A stretch of 64,000 nt of DNA. Origin: Moraxella sp. ZY210820. Lineage in GTDB: Bacteria > Pseudomonadota > Gammaproteobacteria > Pseudomonadales > Moraxellaceae. Below, in pieces: positions 57,170 to 64,000 of this stretch. A program made the position numbers and the translations under genes. Numbering within the stretch: position 1 is the stretch's first letter; each line of letters begins with the position of its first letter. The notes under the pieces were generated by a model. It ran no database searches. It was not told the origin of the DNA and was given only the letters and a program-made list of their open reading frames with translations. The stretch spans positions 806,001 through 870,000 of the forward strand of contig NZ_CP089978.1 in assembly GCF_030674635.1 (NCBI RefSeq), written 5' to 3'.

Positions 57170-57422
57170 ATGCAAAGCTATTTTTTTGAATGTGTGCCAA
57201 CGCATTGAACAAGAACAACCCGACAATTTAGACGCGCTGTATGCCATTACGCACGAAGCCACCGAGCAACTCAATGAATTGCAAGATGAATTTGATGAAA
57301 ATGACAGCGAAATTGAAACGGTTGCGCGTGATTGTTTTGGCGAAACCATGGAATTTATTGCCCAAGCTTATGGTTTTGATGACGCAGATGGTGTAGAATT
57401 GATTGCCCCGCGTGATTGGTAA
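57158..57422 (+). pseudogene. DUF5713-family gene fragment (3' part)
   Basis: From about 57158 the frame FLVDKCKAIFLNVCQRIEQ runs to LIAPRDW and a stop. It covers the C-terminal three quarters of a DUF5713-type protein (...YALTHAATE-like, FDENDSEIETVARDC, FIAQAYGFDDAD, IAPRDW). The N-terminal part is absent and no start of its own is visible. The family is common in Neisseriaceae. Codons are richer in G+C than in the host genes. Confidence 0.7.
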
Positions 57423-57428
57423 AATTAT

Positions 57429-57447
57429 TTTTCAGGCTGCCTGAAAA
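57429..57447. repeat. Neisseriaceae-type uptake-sequence palindrome / terminator
   Basis: TTTTCAGGC-T-GCCTGAAAA is a perfect 9-base inverted repeat. Its arms read AGGCTGCCTGAA on the plus strand and AGGCAGCCTGAA on the minus, matching DNA-uptake-sequence dialects described for Simonsiella/Kingella-type Neisseriaceae, where paired copies also act as terminators. It sits just after the DUF5713 stop. No other copy was noticed in the window. Confidence 0.75.
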
Positions 57448-57479
57448 GAAATTTATTTAGTAAAATCAAAGGATAATTT

Positions 57480-58397
57480 ATGTTTAATAAGTTAAAAATC
57501 GGCACATTATTATTGCTGACATTAACGGCTTGTTCGCTCAATTCTGTTCATTCGGTAACGTCTAATCCGCAGCCTGCTAGTGCGCCTGTGCAACAATCAG
57601 CCACACAAGCCACCTTTCAACAGACTTTGGCGAATTTGGAACAGCAGTATCAAGCCCGAATTGGCGTTTATGTATGGGATACAGAAACGGGACATTCTTT
57701 GTCTTATCGTGCAGATGAACGCTTTGCTTATGCGTCCACTTTCAAGGCGTTGTTGGCTGGGGCGGTGTTGCAATCGCTGCCTGAAAAAGATTTAAATCGT
57801 ACCATTTCATATAGCCAAAAAGATTTGGTTATTTATTCTCCCGAAACCCAAAAATACGTTGGCAAAGGCATGACGATTGCCCAATTATGTGAAGCAGCCG
57901 TGCGGTTTAGCGACAACAGCGCGACCAATTTGCTGCTCAAAGAATTGGGTGGCGTGGAACAATATCAACGTATTTTGCGACAATTAGGCGATAACGTAAC
58001 CCATGCCAATCGGCTAGAACCCGATTTAAATGAAGCCAAACCCAACGATATTCGTGATACGAGTACACCCAAACAAATGGCGATGAATTTAAATGCGTAT
58101 TTATTGGGCAACACATTAACCGAATCGCAAAAAACGATTTTGTGGAATTGGTTGGACAATAACGCAACAGGCAATCCATTGATTCGCGCTGCTACGCCAA
58201 CATCGTGGAAAGTGTACGATAAAAGCGGGGCGGGTAAATATGGTGTACGCAATGATATTGCGGTGGTTCGCATACCAAATCGCAAACCGATTGTGATGGC
58301 AATCATGAGTACGCAATTTACCGAAGAAGCCAAATTCAACAATAAATTAGTAGAAGATGCAGCAAAGCAAGTATTTCATACTTTACAGCTCAACTAA
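57480..58397 (+). CDS. blaROB: Class A beta-lactamase, ROB type
   Basis: 305 residues with lipobox LTLTAC (Cys18), so probably a lipoprotein at first. Catalytic motifs are intact: STFK at 86-89, SDN at 144-146, the omega-loop E180-PDL-N184 and KSG at 248-250. From memory the sequence is very close to the ROB-1 enzyme of Haemophilus and Pasteurellaceae, with a handful of substitutions (for example Leu after the lipobox Cys-Ser). It would hydrolyse penicillins. AAAGGA precedes the ATG. Flanks: DUF5713 fragment and uptake-sequence palindrome on the left, IS30-type remnant on the right. Confidence 0.92.
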   Translation: MFNKLKIGTLLLLTLTACSLNSVHSVTSNPQPASAPVQQSATQATFQQTLANLEQQYQARIGVYVWDTETGHSLSYRADERFAYASTFKALLAGAVLQSLPEKDLNRTISYSQKDLVIYSPETQKYVGKGMTIAQLCEAAVRFSDNSATNLLLKELGGVEQYQRILRQLGDNVTHANRLEPDLNEAKPNDIRDTSTPKQMAMNLNAYLLGNTLTESQKTILWNWLDNNATGNPLIRAATPTSWKVYDKSGAGKYGVRNDIAVVRIPNRKPIVMAIMSTQFTEEAKFNNKLVEDAAKQVFHTLQLN

Positions 58398-58423
58398 CAA
58401 ATTCATTTTGTTAGAAAAAGTGA

Positions 58424-58522
58424 AAATTTAGGGCTGAATTTACGACCGCGTAAATGTTTGGGTTGGAAAACACCTTATGAAGTTTACTTCAAAAAAACGT
58501 TGCACTTGGTTTGACAATTCAA
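58424..58522 (+). mobile_element. 3' end of an IS30-family transposase gene with terminal repeat
   Basis: The frame 58434-58514 reads LNLRPRKCLGWKTPYEVYF...LHLV then stop. RPRK-x-LG-x-KTP-x-EVF is the hallmark C-terminus of IS30-family transposases. TTTGACAATTCAAGATGT right after is a likely terminal inverted repeat. The rest of the element is missing, so it cannot move by itself. Confidence 0.8.
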
Positions 58523-58540
58523 GATGTAAAAAAATAAATA

Positions 58541-58597
58541 AAGCGTACACCGCATAGCATTTTACCAAAATTCTATATTTGGTGTGGTGTACGCATT
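58541..58597. repeat. GCGTACACC inverted repeat
   Basis: GCGTACACC at 58541 and GGTGTACGC ending at about 58597 flank ~38 bases between the IS30 remnant and the SDR gene. Possible terminator or small palindromic element. Confidence 0.45.
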
Positions 58598-58604
58598 TAT
58601 AATG

Positions 58605-59279
58605 CTATACAGCTCTTCTTTTTACACCATTTTTCTCATAAACAGCACCCAACCCCCAAATTTCCCCCTTCTCCAAAATCCCCGTTTTATTATCAGCAAC
58701 CACTTGTATCATTGCTTTTGCCAAAACATCGGTTGGCATAGGTTTGGCGGATAACAATAAACCAAATTGATTTAAAAATGACAAGGCTTTTTCGCTGACC
58801 ATTTCGCCCAAACGGTCGCTGTTTTCTCGTTTTAATAAAGGCGGTCGCAAAATGGTTAAATAATTTAAACCAATATTTTGCAAAGCCATTTCCAATTCGC
58901 CTTTTAAACGATAATAAAACAATCGGCTATCTGCATTCGCTCCGTCCGATGATAAGACCAAAAATCGTGCAATGCCATTTTGTTTGGCGATATTGGCAAA
59001 CACAAGCGGATAATCAAAATCTATTTTGCGTTGATTTTGTTGATTGCCCGCTTGTTTTAAAGTTGTACCAAGACAGCAAAACAGCACATCGCCTTTTACT
59101 TTATCCGCCCAATCAGAAGGCTTGTCAAAATCAATCAAATGCACGGTTAATTTTGGGTGTGTGATTGCCACAGGCTTTCGCACAAAAATCATCACACTTT
59201 GGTAATGCTCATTATTTAATAATAATTGGGTCAGGGCATTGCCTGTCGCCCCCGTTGCACCAATAACAATTGCTTTCAT
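58605..59279 (-). CDS. Atypical SDR / NAD(P)-binding protein
   Basis: 224 residues. N-terminal nucleotide-binding GATGATGNALTQLLL, then GDVLFCCLGTT, LVLSSDGAN and YYRLKGELEMAL. The absence of the classical YxxxK with its catalytic Ser fits the NAD(P)H-binding atypical SDR group (HTATIP2/YwnB-like). It is 20 bases after arsR on the same strand and is presumably controlled by it. Substrate unknown. Confidence 0.8.
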   Translation of the reverse strand: MKAIVIGATGATGNALTQLLLNNEHYQSVMIFVRKPVAITHPKLTVHLIDFDKPSDWADKVKGDVLFCCLGTTLKQAGNQQNQRKIDFDYPLVFANIAKQNGIARFLVLSSDGANADSRLFYYRLKGELEMALQNIGLNYLTILRPPLLKRENSDRLGEMVSEKALSFLNQFGLLLSAKPMPTDVLAKAMIQVVADNKTGILEKGEIWGLGAVYEKNGVKRRAV

Positions 59280-59299
59280 TGTATTTTACCTTGATTGCC

Positions 59300-59623
59300 T
59301 TATTCACTTTGATTGCTCGGACAATATTTTTTCATCAATTCAACGAGTTCACCCATTTTTTCAATTTCATCTTTCATCGCCAAACTGTAAAAGCGTTCTT
59401 TGCCGATTTGCTCTACGCTCACCGCATTGGCGGACAACATAATTTTTAAATGATGCGACACCGCAGGGCGAGACAAATGCAGATTTTCGGTAATGTCATT
59501 GACCCGCATCGCCCCATTTTCCAGCAATAATTTCAAAATCAAATGGCGGTTTTCGTCCGACAGCACGGTAAAAATGGGAATGCAGTCTTTTAAAAGACGC
59601 ATTGCATGAGTTTGTTCGTTCAT
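59300..59623 (-). CDS. ArsR-family transcriptional regulator
   Basis: 107 residues. Winged HTH: LSDENRHLILKLLLENGAMRVNDI, LHLSRPAVSHHLKIML (recognition helix) and the wing SVEQIGKERFYSL. There is no ELCVCDL metal site, so a metal sensor is unlikely; a redox or small-molecule sensor is possible. It heads the arsR-SDR operon, and its promoter block is copied before the Old Yellow Enzyme gene. Confidence 0.87.
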   Translation of the reverse strand: MNEQTHAMRLLKDCIPIFTVLSDENRHLILKLLLENGAMRVNDITENLHLSRPAVSHHLKIMLSANAVSVEQIGKERFYSLAMKDEIEKMGELVELMKKYCPSNQSE

Positions 59624-59634
59624 AGTTTTGATAG

Positions 59635-59680
59635 GTTTAAAAATTTGGACTTATTATAGGCGGTTTTGGGGGAAAGTCAA
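59635..59680 (-). promoter_or_regulatory. Promoter and operator of arsR
   Basis: On the minus strand TTGACT (59675-59680) and TATAAT (59653-59658) are 16 bases apart, followed by GTTTAAAAATTTGGAC (59635-59650). This matches the block before the Old Yellow Enzyme gene almost base for base. Confidence 0.7.
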
Positions 59681-59689
59681 GGGAAATAC

Positions 59690-59764
59690 TGCTAACAATC
59701 TAAAATAGCGATGCGTTCAATAGGTTTACTTACATTAAATAAGTCTTAAAATTACTAAATTGCC
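59690..59764 (-). pseudogene. Remnant of a second DUF418 gene and its promoter
   Basis: The minus strand encodes PIERIAILDC then a stop, matching the DUF418 N-terminus PNDRIAILDC at 55400. Further upstream TTAGTAATTTTAAGACTTATTT matches the DUF418 leader TTAGTAATTTTTAGGACTATTT. A gap has removed the start region, and the body is absent. Confidence 0.65.
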
Positions 59765-60018
59765 ATCATTCTCAACTCGTTATAAGTTATTAATTCTGTG
59801 TAGGGGATAATTGTAATTCATCTATACAAAATTAAATAATTTAAATTATATCAATATGTTATAATTTTTTGGTTAAGAATGGAATTATTATTTTAAGCTG
59901 ATATTAAAATAGCTATTTTAACTTTTTAATGACTCGTTATGTGATGATAATAGATGATGAAATAGATAATATCTGTTACAATACTCAGCAATCAACAAAT
60001 TTAAAAAACTAGGTGCTT

Positions 60019-61602
60019 ATGTCAAATTTACTTAAAGAAGTACAAGCTCGCCGCACTTTTGCTATAATTTCACACCCCGATGCGGGAAAAACCACCATGA
60101 CAGAGAAATTGTTATTGTGGGGGAAAGCAATTCAGGTTGCTGGTATGGTCAAAAGTCGAAAATCTGACCGCTCTGCTACATCAGACTGGATGGAAATGGA
60201 AAAAGAACGTGGAATTTCGATTACCACATCGGTGATGCAGTTTCCTTATAAAAATCATATTATTAACTTACTTGATACACCAGGGCATGAAGATTTCTCG
60301 GAAGATACCTATCGTACTTTAACTGCGGTGGATAGTGCCTTAATGGTGATTGACGGTGCAAAAGGCGTGGAAGAACGTACTATTAAATTGATGGACGTGT
60401 GCCGTATGCGAGATACACCGATTATCTCTTTTGTTAATAAAATGGACAGGGAAATTCGTGATCCACTTGAATTGCTTGATGAAATTGAAAATGTGTTGAA
60501 TATTCGTTGTGTACCAATCACTTGGCCTTTGGGTATGGGACGTGAGTTTGCAGGTGTGTATCATTTACGAGAAAATAAAACCTATATTTATAAAGCTGGT
60601 TTTGGTTCAACCATTACTGAAATTGAAGTGCGTGATGGTTATGATTATCCTGATATTCGTGCAAAAATTGGTGATTTAGCATTCAAAGCCTTTGAAGAGT
60701 CTTTAGAATTAGCTCAAATGGCAAGCGAAGATTTTGACCAAGAATTATTCTTACAAGGCAAGCAAACGCCTGTTTTATTTGGTACAGCGTTGGGTAATTT
60801 TGCGGTTGATCATGTATTAGATGCGTTTATTAACTGGTCGCCATCACCAAAAGCTCATCAAGCACAAGAACGTGTGGTTGAGGCAACTGAAGAAAAATTC
60901 TCAGGGTTTGTGTTTAAAATCCAAGCAAATATGGATCCAAAACATCGAGACCGTATTGCCTTTATGCGTATTTGTTCTGGAAAATACGAAAAAGGTTTAA
61001 AAATGAACCATGTGCGTATTGGTAAAGAAGTGCGTATTTCTGATGCTTTGACTTTTTTAGCAGGTGAGCGTGAGCATTTGGAAGAAGCATGGGCTGGCGA
61101 CATTATCGGTTTACATAATCATGGCACAATCCAAATCGGTGATACCTTTACCAGTGGCGAAAATTTGCACTTTACAGGCATTCCACACTTTGCTCCAGAA
61201 TTGTTCCGCCGTGTGCGTCTTAAAGACCCATTAAAATCAAAACAGTTACAAAAAGGTCTAAAAGAGTTATCGGAAGAAGGTGCAACGCAAGTATTTATGC
61301 CACAAAATAGCAATGATTTGATTCTCGGTGCGGTGGGTGTGTTACAGTTTGATGTGGTGGCGTATCGTTTGAAAGAAGAATATAAGGTCGATTGTGTATA
61401 TGAGCCAGTCAGCATTCATACTGTGCGTTGGATTCATTGCGATGATGAGAAAAAACTCAATGAATTTAAAAAGAAAGCATACGACCAATTATCGATTGAT
61501 GGTGGTGGGCATTTAACTTATCTTGCACCAAGCCGTGTGAATTTACAGTTGATGCAAGAGCGTTATCCTGATATTCAATTCTTTGCGACCAGAGAACATT
61601 AA
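60019..61602 (+). CDS. prfC: Peptide chain release factor 3
   Basis: 527 residues, translational GTPase that recycles RF1/RF2. G1 HPDAGKTT, G3 DTPGHEDF, G4 NKMD, and C-terminal [23 protein letters not shown] 60019 sits after AGGTG; an in-frame GTG at 60013 is possible. Confidence 0.96.
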   Translation: MSNLLKEVQARRTFAIISHPDAGKTTMTEKLLLWGKAIQVAGMVKSRKSDRSATSDWMEMEKERGISITTSVMQFPYKNHIINLLDTPGHEDFSEDTYRTLTAVDSALMVIDGAKGVEERTIKLMDVCRMRDTPIISFVNKMDREIRDPLELLDEIENVLNIRCVPITWPLGMGREFAGVYHLRENKTYIYKAGFGSTITEIEVRDGYDYPDIRAKIGDLAFKAFEESLELAQMASEDFDQELFLQGKQTPVLFGTALGNFAVDHVLDAFINWSPSPKAHQAQERVVEATEEKFSGFVFKIQANMDPKHRDRIAFMRICSGKYEKGLKMNHVRIGKEVRISDALTFLAGEREHLEEAWAGDIIGLHNHGTIQIGDTFTSGENLHFTGIPHFAPELFRRVRLKDPLKSKQLQKGLKELSEEGATQVFMPQNSNDLILGAVGVLQFDVVAYRLKEEYKVDCVYEPVSIHTVRWIHCDDEKKLNEFKKKAYDQLSIDGGGHLTYLAPSRVNLQLMQERYPDIQFFATREH

Positions 61603-61644
61603 TTGTTTTATCGCCGATTTATATCAGAACAATACAACAAATAT

Positions 61645-61731
61645 AGGGGTTTATTACATAAACCCTTTGTAAAATCAATTGCTTGGGCGAATACAAGTCG
61701 CCCCTACAGTTCAATAATGAATTGAATTTAC
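61645..61731. repeat. Dispersed intergenic repeat, copy 2
   Basis: Same two-hairpin structure as 47690-47781: GGGTTTATTACATAAACCC then GGGCGAATACAAGTCGCCC and ATTGAATTT. It lies between prfC and parC; the first hairpin may end prfC transcription. Confidence 0.75.
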
Positions 61732-61776
61732 TATATTATCTGTCTAGCCTTATTAATTGTAAAAATTGACTTAAAG

Positions 61777-63996
61777 ATGAACAATATCAGCCATCAAGCC
61801 ACTGAAAATCGTTCGGTTGCCGAATTTACCGAACAAGCCTACTTGAATTATGCCATGTATGTGATTATGGACAGGGCATTACCACATATCAGTGATGGGT
61901 TAAAACCTGTACAACGCCGTATTGTCTATGCCATGAGCGAATTGGGCTTAAAAAATAATGTGAAGCCAAAAAAATCTGCACGTACAGTCGGTGATGTATT
62001 GGGTAAATATCATCCACACGGCGATATTGCCTGTTATGAAGCAATGGTATTGATGGCTCAACCGTTTAGTTACCGTTATCCATTGATTGAAGGGCAAGGT
62101 AACTGGGGTTCACCTGATGACCCAAAATCATTTGCAGCCATGCGTTATACCGAAGCTAAACTCGCCAAATATAGTGAACTGCTATTAAGCGAATTAGGAC
62201 AAGGCACAACCGATTGGCAAGATAATTTTGATGGTTCATTGAAAGAGCCAATCCATCTACCAGCCCGTGTACCCAATATCTTACTCAATGGTACAACAGG
62301 AATTGCGGTTGGTATGGCAACGGATATTCCGCCGCATAATTTACGAGAAGTGATTAAAGGGACGATTGCGTTAATCCGTAAGCCAGATTTAGATGACCAA
62401 GCGATTCACGAATATATTCCTGCACCAGATTTACCGACTAAAGCAGAAATTATCACACCTAAAGATGAATTATTAAAAATTCAAATGACTGGGCGTGGTA
62501 GCTATCGTATGCGTGCGGTATATCGTGTTGAAAAAAATGAAATTATTATTGAACATTTACCGTATCAAGTCTCTGGTTCAAAAATTATTAGCCAAATTGC
62601 TGATTTGATGAATGCAAAAAAATTACCATTTATCAATGATGTACGAGATGAAAGCGACCATCAAAACCCAACACGCATTGTGATTATTTTACGTTCCAAT
62701 CGTGTCGATGCTGATGCAGTGATGAGCCATTTATTTGCCACGACCGATTTAGAAAGCAGTTATCGTGTCAATCTTAATATGATTGGTGCAAATGGTCGTC
62801 CACAAGTCAAATCTATTCGTCAAATTTTATTGGAATGGATTGAAATTCGTAAAACAACCATTACTCGCCGTTTACAATATCATCTCAATAAAATTGAAAA
62901 ACGTTTACACATTTTAGCAGGTTTGTTGATTGCCTATTTAGATATTGATACGGTGATTAAAATTATTCGTGAAGAAGACCAGCCAAAACCTATATTGATG
63001 GCACATTTTGGCATTGATGAAATTCAAGCCGAAGCGATTTTAGAATTAAAATTACGTCATCTTGCAAAATTAGAAGAAATGGAAATTCGTAAAGAGCAAG
63101 ATGAACTGAATGCCCAAGCTGAAATCATTCGTGAACAGTTGGCGAATCCTGAATCATTAAAAAAATTGATGATTGATGAACTAAAAGATGATGCGAAAAA
63201 ATTTGGTGATGATAGACGTTCGCCAATCATTGAACGTGCAGAAGCATCAACCATTAACGAGCAAGATTTAATTCCTGCTGAGCCAATTACGGTCGTGTTA
63301 TCTAAAGCAGGTTGGATACGTTCCGCCAAAGGACATGACATTGATGTACATCATATGAGTTACCGTACAGGTGATGAATATTTGAGCCATTGTTTAGGTA
63401 AAAGTAATCAAAAAGTCTATCTACTTGATGAAACAGGACGCAGTTATACGCTACCTGCCAATAATTTACCGTCCGCTCGTGGACAAGGCGAACCATTGAC
63501 ATCAAAACTCAATCCGCCATCGGGTAAACAGTTTATTCAAGTGCTAATGGGTGATGATGAACAAGACATCATTACCATCAGTTCATCGGGTTATGGTTTT
63601 AAATCACAACTTAAACAGCTCGATACATCAGTTAAGGCAGGAAAGAATTTCTTAACAGTCGCAGAAGATAGTCAAGCATTGGTAATTTTGTTGCAAAATA
63701 ATGCAACACATTTGGCATTATTAACTTCAAATGGCTATTTGAATGTAATTGAATTGTCAGAATTGCCAATATTAAATAAAGGTAAAGGCAATAAACTAAT
63801 ACAGTTAGAAAATAATCAATCGCTTATTTCTGCTATTGCACTGGAATTGACAGATACTTTATTAGTCGAAACTGAAAATCGACACATTAAGTTTAAAGCA
63901 GATGATTTAATGAATTTTGTAGGAAAACGTGGTAATAAAGGTAAAGCTTTACCACGTGGCTATACAAAAGCTATACATTTAAAAGTTATTGTGTAA
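61777..63996 (+). CDS. parC: DNA topoisomerase IV subunit A
   Basis: 739 residues, complete. The breakage-reunion domain contains [15 protein letters not shown] and the catalytic Tyr region [10 protein letters not shown], followed by the coiled coil at ~420-470 and a degenerate C-terminal beta-pinwheel. In the quinolone-resistance region the residue equivalent to E. coli Ser80 is Ile84 (ATT at 62026-62028), while the Glu84 equivalent (Glu88) is kept. It decatenates daughter chromosomes with ParE. Confidence 0.96.
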   Translation: MNNISHQATENRSVAEFTEQAYLNYAMYVIMDRALPHISDGLKPVQRRIVYAMSELGLKNNVKPKKSARTVGDVLGKYHPHGDIACYEAMVLMAQPFSYRYPLIEGQGNWGSPDDPKSFAAMRYTEAKLAKYSELLLSELGQGTTDWQDNFDGSLKEPIHLPARVPNILLNGTTGIAVGMATDIPPHNLREVIKGTIALIRKPDLDDQAIHEYIPAPDLPTKAEIITPKDELLKIQMTGRGSYRMRAVYRVEKNEIIIEHLPYQVSGSKIISQIADLMNAKKLPFINDVRDESDHQNPTRIVIILRSNRVDADAVMSHLFATTDLESSYRVNLNMIGANGRPQVKSIRQILLEWIEIRKTTITRRLQYHLNKIEKRLHILAGLLIAYLDIDTVIKIIREEDQPKPILMAHFGIDEIQAEAILELKLRHLAKLEEMEIRKEQDELNAQAEIIREQLANPESLKKLMIDELKDDAKKFGDDRRSPIIERAEASTINEQDLIPAEPITVVLSKAGWIRSAKGHDIDVHHMSYRTGDEYLSHCLGKSNQKVYLLDETGRSYTLPANNLPSARGQGEPLTSKLNPPSGKQFIQVLMGDDEQDIITISSSGYGFKSQLKQLDTSVKAGKNFLTVAEDSQALVILLQNNATHLALLTSNGYLNVIELSELPILNKGKGNKLIQLENNQSLISAIALELTDTLLVETENRHIKFKADDLMNFVGKRGNKGKALPRGYTKAIHLKVIV

Positions 63997-64000
63997 TAAT

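Larger units (their letters stand above)
59624..60018. other. Intergenic stretch upstream of prfC
   Basis: 395 bases containing the arsR promoter/operator (59635-59680), a DUF418 gene remnant (59690-59764) and the AT-rich promoter region of prfC, in which I pick no single promoter. Confidence 0.6.

Noticed and set aside
58394-58416. CTAACAAA/TTTGTTAG hairpin after blaROB as a terminator
   Set aside because: It is followed by A rather than T on the coding strand.

Overview
This is a chromosomal window from an AT-rich gammaproteobacterium of the Moraxellaceae, most likely a Moraxella-type species. The evidence is the gene content and linkage: sdhCDAB divergent from gltA, cyoABCDE, fruBKA, hda next to perM, a CysB/Cbl regulator next to cysTWA, and YARHG and WG-repeat secreted proteins. 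The species is not resolved from sequence alone.

Layout. 1-3.4 kb: the N-terminal part of a helicase-like protein (cut by the window edge), divergent from a secreted polymorphic-toxin-like protein and two paralogous putative immunity genes. 3.5-5.4 kb: hda-perM. 5.7-11.3 kb: the fructose PTS operon fruBKA. 11.4-14.3 kb: small membrane protein, lysophosphatidate acyltransferase, YARHG protein, HIT protein and a degenerate kinase-like protein. 14.3-19.3 kb: cytochrome bo3 oxidase operon. 19.6-21.7 kb: an RDD/GYF protein and an unknown gene preceded by a 17-copy heptanucleotide repeat and a Fur-like promoter. 21.8-27.2 kb: sdhCDAB and, divergently, gltA. 27.4-28.4 kb: a nitronate-monooxygenase-like flavoprotein.

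28.5-39.4 kb is an accessory array, all on the minus strand, of about fifteen small exported proteins: WG-repeat, Sel1-repeat, YwqK/MORN-like, DUF4189 and lysozyme-inhibitor-like. Many share nearly the same leader and signal-peptide DNA. Two toxin-antitoxin loci (one intact VapBC, one with only the toxin tail left) sit among them beside orphan signal-peptide remnants, which suggests cassette exchange by recombination at the shared leaders.

39.5-53.4 kb is mostly housekeeping: tal, folP, a BASS-family transporter, rdgB, a Spo0M-like gene with three tandem small membrane paralogues, an NRDE protein, lgt, an acyltransferase, trxB, a HigBA-like TA pair, a CysB-family regulator and cysAWT. 53.5-59.8 kb is a second accessory segment: an SMR efflux pump, MarR, DUF418, an Old Yellow Enzyme, a class A beta-lactamase of the ROB type, an atypical SDR and an ArsR regulator. 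The beta-lactamase is flanked by a DUF5713 gene fragment, a Neisseriaceae-style uptake-sequence palindrome and the tail of an IS30-family transposase, so it looks horizontally acquired. 60-64 kb: prfC and parC. The ParC residue equivalent to E. coli Ser80 is Ile, the classical quinolone-resistance change, so two antibiotic-resistance signals lie within 5 kb.
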